From Gallibacterium melopsittaci (lineage in GTDB: Bacteria > Pseudomonadota > Gammaproteobacteria > Enterobacterales > Pasteurellaceae), in the NCBI RefSeq assembly GCF_042433085.1, contig NZ_JBHLWA010000008.1, positions 1 through 64,000 of the forward strand: a DNA stretch of 64,000 nucleotides, given 5' to 3'. This document shows positions 25,968-35,430 of the stretch, piece by piece (positions within the stretch are counted from its first letter, which is position 1; the number at the start of each line of letters is the position of its first letter). Both the position numbers and the translations under genes were made by a program. The notes under the pieces are model-generated. The model made no database searches and had not been told where the DNA came from. It saw only the letters and a program-made list of their open reading frames with translations.

Positions 25968-26429
25968 ATGCAACCAATCAGTAATATTGATCATCTTGAT
26001 CAACAAATTTTGCGTGTCTTAACACAAGATGCACGTACACCTTATGCTGAAATGGCAAAAAACTTTGGAGTAAGTCCTGGTACGATTCATGTACGAGTCG
26101 AAAAAATGCGTCAATCTGGCATTATTGAAGGCACAAAAGTAAAAATTAACGAAAGACGCCTTGGCTATGATGTGTGTTGTTTTATTGGCATTATCTTAAA
26201 AAGTGCGAAAGACTACGAAAAAGTGATTGCTAAATTACAAGAATTTGATGAAGTGGTAGAGGCTTATTACACCACAGGAAATTATTCTATTTTTATTAAA
26301 GTGATGACGCATACTATTGAAGAGCTGCATCATGTTTTGGCAACGAAAATTCAGTTAATTGATGAAATTCAATCTACTGAAACTTTAATTTCGATGCAAA
26401 ATCCTATTCTCCGAGATATAAAACCATAA
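25968..26429 (+). CDS. asnC: Lrp-family regulator AsnC
   Basis: Asparagine-responsive Lrp/AsnC transcription factor. The 153-residue protein has an N-terminal helix-turn-helix (DARTPYAEMAKNFGVSPGTIHVRVEKM) and a C-terminal RAM ligand-binding domain (FIGIILKSAKDYEKV, EAYYTTGNYSIFIKV, STETLISMQNPI). It matches AsnC rather than Lrp throughout. The usual partner asnA is not adjacent: ubiI lies upstream and udp follows 20 bp downstream on the same strand. It may therefore be cotranscribed with udp. Confidence 0.93.
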   Translation: MQPISNIDHLDQQILRVLTQDARTPYAEMAKNFGVSPGTIHVRVEKMRQSGIIEGTKVKINERRLGYDVCCFIGIILKSAKDYEKVIAKLQEFDEVVEAYYTTGNYSIFIKVMTHTIEELHHVLATKIQLIDEIQSTETLISMQNPILRDIKP

Positions 26430-26449
26430 TCATAATAAAGGAGGGAATT

Positions 26450-27208
26450 ATGTCGGATGTTTTTCACTTAGGTCTTAAGAAAAGTGATTTAGACGGAGCA
26501 ACTTTAGCTATCGTACCTGGTGCACCTGAACGTGTACCTGTGATTGCGAAACAGCTAGAAAATCCGAAATTTTTAGTCTCAACCAGAGAATTTACCTCTT
26601 GGTTAGGCTATTTAAATGGCAAAGCGGTTGTTGTGTGTTCAACTGGTATCGGTGGACCATCTGTGTCTATTGCAGTAGAAGAGCTTGCCCAATTAGGTGT
26701 AAGAACGTTCTTGCGTATTGGAACAACAGGGGCAATTCAACCAGAAATCAATGTTGGTGATGTATTAATTACCACAGGTGCAGTACGTTTAGATGGCGCA
26801 AGCCAGCACTTTGCACCATTAGAATATCCAGCAGTTGCGAACTTTGAATGTACCACTGCATTGTATCGTGCTGCACAAGAGTTAAATCCGAATAAAACTT
26901 ATGTCGGTATTACTGCCTCTTCTGATACTTTCTATCCAGGCCAAGAACGTTACGATACTTATTCTGGTAAAGTATGGCGTCGTTTCCAAGGTTCATTAAA
27001 ACAGTGGCAGGAACTCAATGTAATGAACTTTGAAATGGAATCAGCAACTTTGTTTACTATGTGTTCTGCTTTAGGGTTGCGTGCGGGTATGGTTGCGGGA
27101 GCGATTGTCAATCGTACACAACAAGAAATTCCAAATGAAGCAACAATGAAAGCAACGGAAGAAAATGCAGTTAAGATTGTGGTAAAAGCTGCAAGTTATT
27201 TATTGTAA
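26450..27208 (+). CDS. udp: Uridine phosphorylase
   Basis: Cleaves uridine with phosphate to uracil and ribose 1-phosphate in pyrimidine salvage. The 252-residue protein has the nucleoside phosphorylase family motifs: VPGAPERVPVIAKQL, STGIGGPSVSIAVEELAQLG, RIGTTGAIQPEINVGD and NFEMESATLFTMCSALGLRAG with the substrate-binding Met-Glu pair. AAGGAGGG provides a strong ribosome binding site. A perfect hairpin terminator follows. Confidence 0.96.
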   Translation: MSDVFHLGLKKSDLDGATLAIVPGAPERVPVIAKQLENPKFLVSTREFTSWLGYLNGKAVVVCSTGIGGPSVSIAVEELAQLGVRTFLRIGTTGAIQPEINVGDVLITTGAVRLDGASQHFAPLEYPAVANFECTTALYRAAQELNPNKTYVGITASSDTFYPGQERYDTYSGKVWRRFQGSLKQWQELNVMNFEMESATLFTMCSALGLRAGMVAGAIVNRTQQEIPNEATMKATEENAVKIVVKAASYLL

Positions 27209-27217
27209 TCCAACAAA

Positions 27218-27248
27218 AAATTAGGTTTCGCAATGCGAAACCTAATTT
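27218..27248. terminator. Terminator between udp and polA
   Basis: AAATTAGGTTTCGC-AAT-GCGAAACCTAATTT is a perfect 14-bp stem. A-rich sequence lies on the left and TATATTC on the right. It begins 10 bp past the udp stop and 22 bp from the convergent polA stop, so it likely works in both directions. Confidence 0.85.
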
Positions 27249-27269
27249 ATATTCTTATCTCTATTCTAA

Positions 27270-30053
27270 TTAATGTGCTTGATCCCAATTATCGCCAGCA
27301 TTAACTTCCACAATTAATGGCACGGTGAGTTTGACTGCATTTTCCATTACTTGCTTAATTAGTGCTTGGTATTCAGCCACTTTTTCTTCTTTTACTTCAA
27401 ATACTAATTCATCATGTACTTGCATCACCATACGAATATCATCTTTATCTGCAATTAATCGATCAAGATCGATCATCGCTTTTTTAATAATATCCGCAGC
27501 GGTACCTTGCATTGGGGCATTAATAGCGACACGTTCTGCTGCTTTACGGCGAATCGCATTACTAGAACTGATTTCAGGCAAATATAGGCGACGACCTAAT
27601 AAGGTTTCAACAAAGCCTTCTTGTTTTGCTTTTTCCTGAATGTCTGCCATAAATTGTTTGACACCTGGATAACGTTGGAAATAACGATCAATATAAGTTT
27701 GTGCTTCATTCCGCGGAATATTGAGTTGACGTGATAATCCAAATGCACTCATTCCATAAATTAAACCGAAGTTAATGGCTTTAGCACTATAACGTTGTTG
27801 AGCCGTAACTGATTCTAATGGAACTTCAAACATTTCTGCTGCAGTTGAACGGTGGACATCTAAGCCGTGTGAAAACGCATAGGCTAAACCAGCATCACCT
27901 GAAAGGTGAGCCATAATGCGTAACTCAATTTGTGAATAGTCAGCTGCGACCACTTTATAGCCTTTTGGTGCAATAAAGGCTTGGCGAATTTTGCGGCCAT
28001 CTTCGCTACGGGTTGGAATATTTTGTAAATTTGGATCAGAAGAGGATAATCGCCCAGTAATCGTCACAGCTTGATGATAAGAGGTATGCACTCGTCCTGT
28101 ATCAGGATCAATCATTTGTGGTAATTTATCGGTATAAGTTGATTTTAGCTTACTTAAACCACGATGTTCGACTAGCAGTTTTGGTAACTCGTGTTCATAA
28201 GCTAACTCTTCTAATACTTCTTCATTGGTTGAAGGTGCACCTTTTGGCGTTTTCTTTAGAATGGGTAGTCCTAATTTATCAAATAAGATCTCTTGTAATT
28301 GCTTGGTGGAAGCAAGATTAAATGGTTGCCCTGCTAATTGATGTGCTTGTTGTTCTAATTGGATTAAACGTGCATTAATTTCTTGAGATTGTTGATAGAG
28401 AAGGTCGCTATCAATTAATACACCATGGCGTTCCATTCGTGCTAAAACCTGAGCAAGTGGTAATTCAATATCGGAAAATAATTGCTTTAAACTTGGGGTT
28501 TGTTGCAGTTGTTGCCACAATACTTGATGTAATTTCATGGTGACATCAGCATCTTCAGCGGCATATTCAGCTGCTTTAGGAATCTCTATTTGATCAAAAG
28601 TCAGTTGCCCTTTGCCTTTACCAGCAATATCTTCGAAATGAATGGTATCGTGTTGTAAATAACGTTTAGCAAGGTCGTCCATATTATGGCGACCGGTGCT
28701 ATCTAATGTATAAGATTCCAACATGGTATCAAATGCTACACCTTGTAAATCAATCCCATGACGAGCAAAGATCGTGAGATCATATTTTAGATTTTGTCCA
28801 ACTTTTTTAATGCGAGGATCTTCTAAAATCGGCTTTAATTGTTCGAGTGTCGTAGTGAGTTCAAGTTGCGGAGGGCAAGCTAAATATTGATGTTGTAATG
28901 GTAAATACGCCGCTTCTCCATTTTCTAACGCAAAGGAAATTCCCACTAATTTTGCCTGCATATAATCAAGGCTATTGGTTTCTGTATCAATAGCAAACAA
29001 CGTTGCTTTCGCTAATTTCTCACACCAGTCAGCGAGTTGTGATTCAGTGAGAATCGTTTGATATTGTGAACGATCAATTTCAACTTTTGCTGTCGTAGTG
29101 GCAGGGCGAGTATTGGCAGTGGTAACAGAAAGAGCTGAGGCAGGCTTATCTGTTTGTTGTGGCTGATCGTTGAGTAACTCATTTAACCAACGTTTAAATT
29201 CATAACGAGCAAAATATTCAATTAATTGATCCCGATTTTCGGGACGTAAAGTTAATTGCTCGACGGTTGTATCTAAAACAACGTCAGTTTTGATAGTAGC
29301 AAGTTTATAAGATAACTCTGCATCCGCTTTGGCAGTGACTAACTTTTCGGCTAACGTTTTTGCCCCTCGTACAGATAATCCTGCAACTTTATCTAAATTG
29401 GCATAAATAGTTTCAAGATTACCAATGCCTTGTAATAAACCTTGAGCCGTTTTTTCACCTACACCAGCAACGCCAGGGATATTATCGGAACTATCCCCCA
29501 TTAAGGCGAGAAAATCGATAATTAATTCTGGCGGAACACCATATTTTTCAATCACACCTTCCCGATCTAAAATGGTATTCGTCATGGTATTAATTAAGGT
29601 AATGCGATCATCAACTAGCTGTGCCATATCTTTATCGCCTGTACTAATTAATACATCTCGACCTTGTGCCGAAGCCTGTTTGGCAAGTGTGCCAATTACA
29701 TCATCGGCTTCAACTCCCTCAACGATTAATAAAGGTAAACCTAATGCCTCAATCATTTGATGTAAGGGTTGAATTTGTTGGCGTAAATCTTCTGGCATAG
29801 GTGGGCGATGGGATTTGTATTGCTCAAACATTTCATCACGAAATGTTTTACCTTTTGCATCAAATACGACGGCAATATGGGTTGGTTGGACTTGCTTTAA
29901 TAGGCTTTTCAGCATATTTAACACACCATACATTGCTCCAGTAGGTTCACCAGCAGAATTAGATAAACCAAGACGGAAATTAGCATGATAAGCACGATAT
30001 AAATAAGAAGAACCGTCAACCAAGACGAAAGGATTTTCTGCAATTTGTGGCAT
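27270..30053 (-). CDS. polA: DNA polymerase I
   Basis: Repair and Okazaki-fragment polymerase. The 927-residue protein carries all three domains. The N-terminal 5'-3' exonuclease has VDGSSYLYRAYHA and the metal-site segment STGDKDMAQLVDD. The 3'-5' proofreading domain has the acidic pair in FAIDTETNSLDYM intact. The polymerase domain has motif A AADYSQIELRIMAHLSGD, motif B KAINFGLIYGMSAFGL and motif C QVHDELVFEV. It is monocistronic and convergent with udp. Confidence 0.98.
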   Translation of the reverse strand: MPQIAENPFVLVDGSSYLYRAYHANFRLGLSNSAGEPTGAMYGVLNMLKSLLKQVQPTHIAVVFDAKGKTFRDEMFEQYKSHRPPMPEDLRQQIQPLHQMIEALGLPLLIVEGVEADDVIGTLAKQASAQGRDVLISTGDKDMAQLVDDRITLINTMTNTILDREGVIEKYGVPPELIIDFLALMGDSSDNIPGVAGVGEKTAQGLLQGIGNLETIYANLDKVAGLSVRGAKTLAEKLVTAKADAELSYKLATIKTDVVLDTTVEQLTLRPENRDQLIEYFARYEFKRWLNELLNDQPQQTDKPASALSVTTANTRPATTTAKVEIDRSQYQTILTESQLADWCEKLAKATLFAIDTETNSLDYMQAKLVGISFALENGEAAYLPLQHQYLACPPQLELTTTLEQLKPILEDPRIKKVGQNLKYDLTIFARHGIDLQGVAFDTMLESYTLDSTGRHNMDDLAKRYLQHDTIHFEDIAGKGKGQLTFDQIEIPKAAEYAAEDADVTMKLHQVLWQQLQQTPSLKQLFSDIELPLAQVLARMERHGVLIDSDLLYQQSQEINARLIQLEQQAHQLAGQPFNLASTKQLQEILFDKLGLPILKKTPKGAPSTNEEVLEELAYEHELPKLLVEHRGLSKLKSTYTDKLPQMIDPDTGRVHTSYHQAVTITGRLSSSDPNLQNIPTRSEDGRKIRQAFIAPKGYKVVAADYSQIELRIMAHLSGDAGLAYAFSHGLDVHRSTAAEMFEVPLESVTAQQRYSAKAINFGLIYGMSAFGLSRQLNIPRNEAQTYIDRYFQRYPGVKQFMADIQEKAKQEGFVETLLGRRLYLPEISSSNAIRRKAAERVAINAPMQGTAADIIKKAMIDLDRLIADKDDIRMVMQVHDELVFEVKEEKVAEYQALIKQVMENAVKLTVPLIVEVNAGDNWDQAH

Positions 30054-30191
30054 AGTTATCTCGATATTATGATGAAAGTTTGTGTATTAGCACCAAACAA
30101 TGCGGGCTAAAAAGTGTTATTTGACGAAAGGTTTTCATTCTAAGCTGTGAGATTGAAAATGCAACCGTACATTGAAAAATCGGTTAAAAGA

Positions 30192-30217
30192 AAGAACCCG
30201 TTGGGCGACGGGTTCTT
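30192..30217 (-). terminator. Rho-independent terminator of aspA
   Basis: AAGAACCCGT-TGGGCG-ACGGGTTCTT forms a 10-bp stem. On the minus strand it is followed by TCTTTTAACC. It lies about 50 bp downstream of the aspA stop and 139 bp upstream of the polA start. Confidence 0.8.
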
Positions 30218-30265
30218 CTTTGGGGTAAGATACAAACTTATAATTTGTATGCTATTTGGAATAAC

Positions 30266-31684
30266 TTATTTATTAAGTTTAGCTTTGTAAGTTGGATTCA
30301 TTAGGTTTTCTACTGAAAGAATATCATTTAATTGTTCTTCGGTGAGTAAACCTAATTCAAGCACAACATCTTTTACACCTTTACCAGTTTTCGCACAAAT
30401 CTTACCTACTTTATCGCCATTATGGTGACCGATGAATGGGTTAAGATAGGTAACAATACCGATTGAGTTAAAGACATAATTTTCGCAAACTTCTTTATTA
30501 ACAGTAATGCCATCAACACATTTGTCACGAAGATTAACACAAGCATTAGTTAAAATACTGATAGATTCAAACATTGCTTGACCAATCACAGGTTCCATTA
30601 CGTTAAGTTGTAATTGTCCTGCTTCAGCTGCCATAGTAACAGTAATATCGTTACCCATTACTTTAAAGCAAACTTGGTTGACCACTTCTGGTACAACAGG
30701 ATTTACTTTTGCAGGCATAATAGAAGAACCAGCTTGTAATTCTGGTAAGTTGATTTCATTTAAACCAGCACGAGGTCCAGAAGAAAGTAAGCGTAAGTCA
30801 TTACATACTTTAGAAAGTTTTACTGCAGTACGTTTTAATGCACCATGTACCATAACATAAGCGCCACAGTCAGAAGTCGCTTCAATTAAGTTTTCTGCTT
30901 TCACACATGGTAAACCAGTTACTTTAGCAAGGTTTTCCACCACTAAATCAGTGTAACCTTTTGGTGTATTTAATGCAGTACCGATTGCAGTTGCCCCAAG
31001 GTTTACTTCTAATAATAAGGCAGCTGTTTTGAGTAAGTTTTTAATTTCTTCATCAAGTAAGACGGCAAATGCTTTGAACTCTTGTCCAACAGTCATTGGT
31101 ACAGCATCTTGTAATTGAGTACGACCCATTTTTAATACATTCGCAAACTCAACAGATTTATTGGCAAAACCATCGTGCAAATATTGGATTTTATCGACTA
31201 ATTTTAAAATGCTGTTATAAACCGCAATACGGAAGCCAGTTGGATAAGTATCATTCGTTGATTGGCTAGAATTGACGTGATCCATTGGATCTAGATATTG
31301 GTATTCACCTTTTTTATGACCAAGTTTTTCTAAGGCAATATTCGCAACCACTTCATTAGTATTCATATTTACGGAAGTGCCTGCACCACCTTGGTAAACA
31401 TCAGATGGAAATTGATCCATACATTTACCTGTTGTGAGGATTTCATCACAAGCGGCCATAATTGCATCTGCAATATTTTGTGGAATTGCACCAAGTTCGC
31501 CGTTAGTCATTGCGGTAGCTTTTTTAACCATTACCATACCACGTACAAACTCAGGAATATCAGAGATCGTATTATTAGAAATATTAAAGTTTTCGATCGC
31601 TCTAAGGGTATGAATTCCCCAATATACATCAGCTGGAATATCTCTTTCACCTAGTAAGTCAACTTCTTTACGGAATTCGCTCAT
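30266..31684 (-). CDS. aspA: Aspartate ammonia-lyase (aspartase)
   Basis: Reversibly deaminates aspartate to fumarate and ammonia, feeding fumarate respiration. The ATG at 31684 gives a 472-residue product beginning MSEFRKEVDLLGERDIPAD; an upstream in-frame TTG at 31696 is less likely because AGGTG is spaced for the ATG. The fumarase/aspartase signature GSSIMPAKVNPVVPE and the substrate-binding MDHVNSSQSTNDTYPT are present. A CRP-type site lies 126-141 bp upstream, fitting catabolite control. Confidence 0.97.
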   Translation of the reverse strand: MSEFRKEVDLLGERDIPADVYWGIHTLRAIENFNISNNTISDIPEFVRGMVMVKKATAMTNGELGAIPQNIADAIMAACDEILTTGKCMDQFPSDVYQGGAGTSVNMNTNEVVANIALEKLGHKKGEYQYLDPMDHVNSSQSTNDTYPTGFRIAVYNSILKLVDKIQYLHDGFANKSVEFANVLKMGRTQLQDAVPMTVGQEFKAFAVLLDEEIKNLLKTAALLLEVNLGATAIGTALNTPKGYTDLVVENLAKVTGLPCVKAENLIEATSDCGAYVMVHGALKRTAVKLSKVCNDLRLLSSGPRAGLNEINLPELQAGSSIMPAKVNPVVPEVVNQVCFKVMGNDITVTMAAEAGQLQLNVMEPVIGQAMFESISILTNACVNLRDKCVDGITVNKEVCENYVFNSIGIVTYLNPFIGHHNGDKVGKICAKTGKGVKDVVLELGLLTEEQLNDILSVENLMNPTYKAKLNK

Positions 31685-31809
31685 AAGACACCTCAATTCA
31701 TATATTTTATAATAAAAATCATAATGATAGATTAATGAAAAATCCTAATTTTCATTTCTATCACCTAATGTAATTGGCGCCTATTATAGAGAGAGTTTTT
31801 TACAAATTT

Positions 31810-31825
31810 TGTGATGTGGATCATA
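31810..31825. promoter_or_regulatory. CRP-type site upstream of aspA
   Basis: TGTGATGTGGATCATA matches the CRP dyad TGTGA-N6-TCACA with one change in the right half (TCATA). It lies in the 332-bp region between divergent aspA and groES, nearer to aspA. aspA is CRP-controlled in Escherichia coli, so control of aspA is the more natural reading. The rest of this intergenic region shows only the heat-shock promoter of groES. Confidence 0.6.
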
Positions 31826-31913
31826 AAATCAAATTTACTAAACAGGAGTTATTTTTATCTTATTCATTAGTTTTTTTTATGGGTTGTAGTATGAAAAATT
31901 TTTTCACTTGTTA

Positions 31914-31943
31914 CCCTTGAAAGCGATTTTGTGATCCCCATTT
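31914..31943 (+). promoter_or_regulatory. Sigma-32 heat-shock promoter of groESL
   Basis: CCCTTGAAA at 31914-31922 is followed after 13 bp by CCCCATTT at 31936-31943, an almost perfect sigma-32 (RpoH) -35/-10 pair. It lies 74 bp upstream of the groES start. Confidence 0.9.
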
Positions 31944-32016
31944 CTAGAGCCGTTGTCAAAAAGGGGTATCCCAATAACACACATATTTAGCTAAAACTTA
32001 TAGGAGTACTTTTATT

Positions 32017-32307
32017 ATGAATATTCGTCCATTACACGACCGTGTAATTTTAAAACGTGAAGAAGTAGAAACTCGTTCAGCAGGCGGTATCGTTTTAACT
32101 GGTTCTGCAGCACAAAAATCAACTCGTGGTAAAGTGTTAGCAGTAGGTAAAGGTCGTATTTTAGAAAATGGTCAAGTACAACCACTAGATGTAAAAGTGG
32201 GTGACGTAGTGATTTTTAACGACGGATATGGCGTGAAATCAGAAAAAATTGATGGTGAAGAAGTGTTAATCATTTCTGAAAGCGATATTTTGGCGATTGT
32301 AGAGTAA
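32017..32307 (+). CDS. groES: Co-chaperonin GroES
   Basis: Ten-kDa lid of the GroEL folding chamber. The 96-residue protein has the N-terminal MNIRPLHDRVILKREEVE, the mobile loop (ETRSAGGIVLTGSAA) that binds GroEL, and the GDVVIFNDGYGVK strand. It has a ribosome binding site, TAGGAG, and is followed 29 bp later by groEL. Expression is from the sigma-32 promoter upstream. Confidence 0.98.
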   Translation: MNIRPLHDRVILKREEVETRSAGGIVLTGSAAQKSTRGKVLAVGKGRILENGQVQPLDVKVGDVVIFNDGYGVKSEKIDGEEVLIISESDILAIVE

Positions 32308-32336
32308 TTAATTAGAGAACATAAGGAAGCAAAACA

Positions 32337-33983
32337 ATGGCAGCAAAAGATGTAAAATTTGGTAATGACGCGCGTGTAAAAATGTTAAAAGGCGTCAATG
32401 TATTAGCCGATGCAGTAAAAGTAACTTTAGGACCTAAAGGTCGTAACGTAGTATTAGATAAATCTTTTGGTGCACCAACAATTACTAAAGATGGTGTATC
32501 AGTTGCACGTGAAATCGAATTAGAAGATAAATTTGAAAATATGGGCGCACAAATGGTGAAAGAAGTTGCGTCTAAAGCGAATGATGCCGCTGGTGACGGT
32601 ACAACCACAGCTACCGTTTTAGCACAAGCAATCGTAAATGAAGGATTAAAAGCGGTTGCAGCAGGTATGAATCCAATGGATTTAAAACGTGGTATTGATA
32701 AAGCGGTTGCTGAAGTCGTAGCAGAATTAAAGAACCTTTCTAAACCATGTGAAACTTCAAAAGAAATTGAACAAGTAGGTACTATCTCTGCAAACTCTGA
32801 TAGCGTAGTAGGTCAAATCATTGCTCAAGCAATGGAAAAAGTAGGTAAAGAAGGCGTTATCACTGTTGAAGATGGTACAGGTTTAGAAGATGAATTAGCC
32901 GTTGTAGAAGGTATGCAATTTGATCGTGGTTACCTCTCTCCATATTTCATCAACAAACCAGAAACAGCAACAGTAGAATTTGACAGTCCTTACATTCTTC
33001 TTGTTGATAAAAAAGTTTCTAACATTCGTGAAATGTTACCTGTATTAGAAGCAGTTGCAAAAGCAGGTAAACCATTACTTATCATTGCTGAAGATGTAGA
33101 AGGTGAAGCGCTTGCAACATTAGTGGTAAATACAATGCGTGGTATCGTGAAAGTTGCCGCCGTAAAAGCACCTGGCTTCGGTGATCGTCGTAAAGCAATG
33201 TTACAAGATATTGCGATCTTAACTGCTGGTACTGTGATTTCTGAAGAAATCGGTATGGAATTAGAAAAAGCAACATTAGAAGATCTTGGTCAAGCAAAAC
33301 GTGTTGTAATTTCTAAAGACAATACCACTATCATTGATGGTATCGGTGATGAAGCACAAATCCAAGGTCGTGTTGCGCAAATTCGTCAACAAATCGAAGA
33401 ATCTACTTCTGATTACGATAAAGAAAAATTACAAGAACGTGTGGCTAAATTAGCTGGCGGTGTGGCTGTAATTAAAGTAGGTGCTGCAACTGAAGTTGAA
33501 ATGAAAGAGAAAAAAGCGCGTGTTGAAGATGCGTTACACGCAACCCGTGCCGCAGTTGAAGAAGGTATCGTCCCAGGAGGCGGTGTGGCATTAATTCGTG
33601 CTGCAAGCAAAGTGGCTGATAAACTTTCTGGTGAAAATGAAGATCAAAATGTTGGTATTAAACTTGCATTGCGTGCAATGGAAGCACCATTACGTCAAAT
33701 CGTAACCAATGCTGGTGAAGAGGCCTCTGTTGTTGCAAGCAAAGTGAAATCAGGCGAAGGTAACTTTGGTTATAACGCAGGTGCAGAAGTTTATGGTGAT
33801 ATGCTTGAAATGGGTATCTTAGATCCAACTAAAGTAACTCGTTCTGCATTACAATTCGCTTCATCAATCGCTGGCTTAATGATTACCACTGAATGTATGG
33901 TAACAGAATTGCCAAAAGAAGATAAAGCAGATTTAGGTGCTGCTGGAATGGGCGGCATGGGTGGAATGGGCGGTATGATGTAA
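32337..33983 (+). CDS. groEL: Chaperonin GroEL
   Basis: ATP-dependent folding chamber. The 548-residue protein starts MAAKDVKFGNDARVKML and has the ATP-binding motif VTLGPKGRNVVLDKSFGAP, the DGTTTATVLA segment, the signature AAVEEGIVPGGGVA, and the flexible Gly-Gly-Met C-terminal tail (MGGMGGMGGMM). It is in operon with groES and ends at a strong terminator. Confidence 0.99.
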   Translation: MAAKDVKFGNDARVKMLKGVNVLADAVKVTLGPKGRNVVLDKSFGAPTITKDGVSVAREIELEDKFENMGAQMVKEVASKANDAAGDGTTTATVLAQAIVNEGLKAVAAGMNPMDLKRGIDKAVAEVVAELKNLSKPCETSKEIEQVGTISANSDSVVGQIIAQAMEKVGKEGVITVEDGTGLEDELAVVEGMQFDRGYLSPYFINKPETATVEFDSPYILLVDKKVSNIREMLPVLEAVAKAGKPLLIIAEDVEGEALATLVVNTMRGIVKVAAVKAPGFGDRRKAMLQDIAILTAGTVISEEIGMELEKATLEDLGQAKRVVISKDNTTIIDGIGDEAQIQGRVAQIRQQIEESTSDYDKEKLQERVAKLAGGVAVIKVGAATEVEMKEKKARVEDALHATRAAVEEGIVPGGGVALIRAASKVADKLSGENEDQNVGIKLALRAMEAPLRQIVTNAGEEASVVASKVKSGEGNFGYNAGAEVYGDMLEMGILDPTKVTRSALQFASSIAGLMITTECMVTELPKEDKADLGAAGMGGMGGMGGMM

Positions 33984-34005
33984 TCATCTATCCACCTCAA
34001 AATGC

Positions 34006-34037
34006 AAAAATACCAGCAGAAATGCTGGTATTTTTTT
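34006..34037. terminator. Terminator after groEL
   Basis: AAATACCAGCA-GAAA-TGCTGGTATTT is an 11-bp stem with a GAAA loop, followed by a T-run to 34037 on the plus strand and preceded by AA on the other. It also lies just downstream of the convergent NSS transporter gene and may serve both. Confidence 0.9.
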
Positions 34038-34055
34038 ATCTGGATATTGCCTGTC

Positions 34056-35420
34056 TTAAAGCAAATTACTAATAAAAATGACAATAATCACAAGTGGCAC
34101 AATAAATTTCACATAATTAAACCACCATACAGCTAATTTTGAATTAGCGGGTAAGCGTAATTCTTTCTTTGCTTCATCTTTCATCACATAACCAACAAAA
34201 ATAGCACAGCATAAAGCGGTGAGCATAAAGAGAATATTGCCACTAATGAAATCAAATGCGTCAAAGATATTCTTACCAAATAACTGAATGTCATGCCATG
34301 GTCCATAGCTCAAAATGGACGGCACATTACCTAACACAAAAATAACCCCTAATACTAAGAAAATAGCTAAACGACGATTGATTTTAGTTTTCTCTTGAAG
34401 CGCAGTAATGATTACTTCATAAATAGTTAATGAGGTTGTGAGTGCAGCAATCAGTAATAAACTAAAGAAAATAATGGCAAAAAATTTGCCTGCCCACATA
34501 TGTGAGAACACGATTGGTAAACTTTGGAAGACTAAGGTTGGGCCTGAGTTTGGTGCAATACCGAAGGTGAACAGAGAAGGAAAAATCATAAAACCAGCTA
34601 GCACGGCAATAACCGTATTCACAAACCCTGTAATTACCGCAGTTTGTACTAAGTCTTCACCTTTCTTTAAATAGCTAGATAACGTAACGATAACGCCAAA
34701 TCCCAGACTTAAGGCGAAAAAGACTTGTCCTAAGACGAAAACAAATAATTGTGGTGTAATTTTAGAAAAGTCTGGTTTTAAATAAAATACGATGCCTTCC
34801 CAAGCACCTGGAAGCGTAATATTGCGAATTACCATACAGATTAAAAAGATAAATAGTAATGGCATCAGATATTTAACGGATTTTTCAATACCATCAATTA
34901 CACCTTTTACCAAGATAATGTAATTCACTAATACAAAAATAAAGGTATAAAGACTGATAAGGGCAGGATTATCCATTACCGTTGTTTGGAAAAAATTTTT
35001 GGTTAATTCGGCAGTGATAGGTTGACTAATATCCAAACTCCCACCAACTAAGCTAACAATATAATTAATGACCCAGCCACCAAGCACCATATAGTATGCC
35101 ATAATACAAAACGAACCGAGCATACTAAGATAACCGACTAATTTCCAAAAAGAAGGGATTGGTTTGTTATGGATCTTGCCACCAAAAGAATCAATCGCAT
35201 TAACACGGATTCGGCGACCAATAACATTTTCTACCAAAATCATTGGAATACCAATCAACACCATTGCAATACAGAAAAGAAATACATAGGCACCCCCACC
35301 ATTTTCGCCAACTAAATAAGGGAAACGCCAAGTAGCACCAAAACCAACAGTTGCCCCTGCAACAGTTAGTACATAAGTCAGTCGGCTAGACCAAGTTTGT
35401 CTTTCTGCTGAACTTGTCAT
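34056..35420 (-). CDS. Sodium-dependent transporter of the NSS (SNF) family
   Basis: Polytopic inner-membrane protein, 454 residues, related to bacterial neurotransmitter:sodium symporters such as LeuT and TnaT. The first membrane helix has the substrate/Na+-site pattern AGATVGFGATWRFPYLVGENGGGAYVF. Eleven or so further hydrophobic segments follow. The substrate is probably an amino acid but cannot be read from the sequence. It lies 10 bp downstream of nth on the same strand, so it may be the last gene of the rnf-nth transcript. Confidence 0.9.
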   Translation of the reverse strand: MTSSAERQTWSSRLTYVLTVAGATVGFGATWRFPYLVGENGGGAYVFLFCIAMVLIGIPMILVENVIGRRIRVNAIDSFGGKIHNKPIPSFWKLVGYLSMLGSFCIMAYYMVLGGWVINYIVSLVGGSLDISQPITAELTKNFFQTTVMDNPALISLYTFIFVLVNYIILVKGVIDGIEKSVKYLMPLLFIFLICMVIRNITLPGAWEGIVFYLKPDFSKITPQLFVFVLGQVFFALSLGFGVIVTLSSYLKKGEDLVQTAVITGFVNTVIAVLAGFMIFPSLFTFGIAPNSGPTLVFQSLPIVFSHMWAGKFFAIIFFSLLLIAALTTSLTIYEVIITALQEKTKINRRLAIFLVLGVIFVLGNVPSILSYGPWHDIQLFGKNIFDAFDFISGNILFMLTALCCAIFVGYVMKDEAKKELRLPANSKLAVWWFNYVKFIVPLVIIVIFISNLL

Positions 35421-35430
35421 TGAAAATCTC

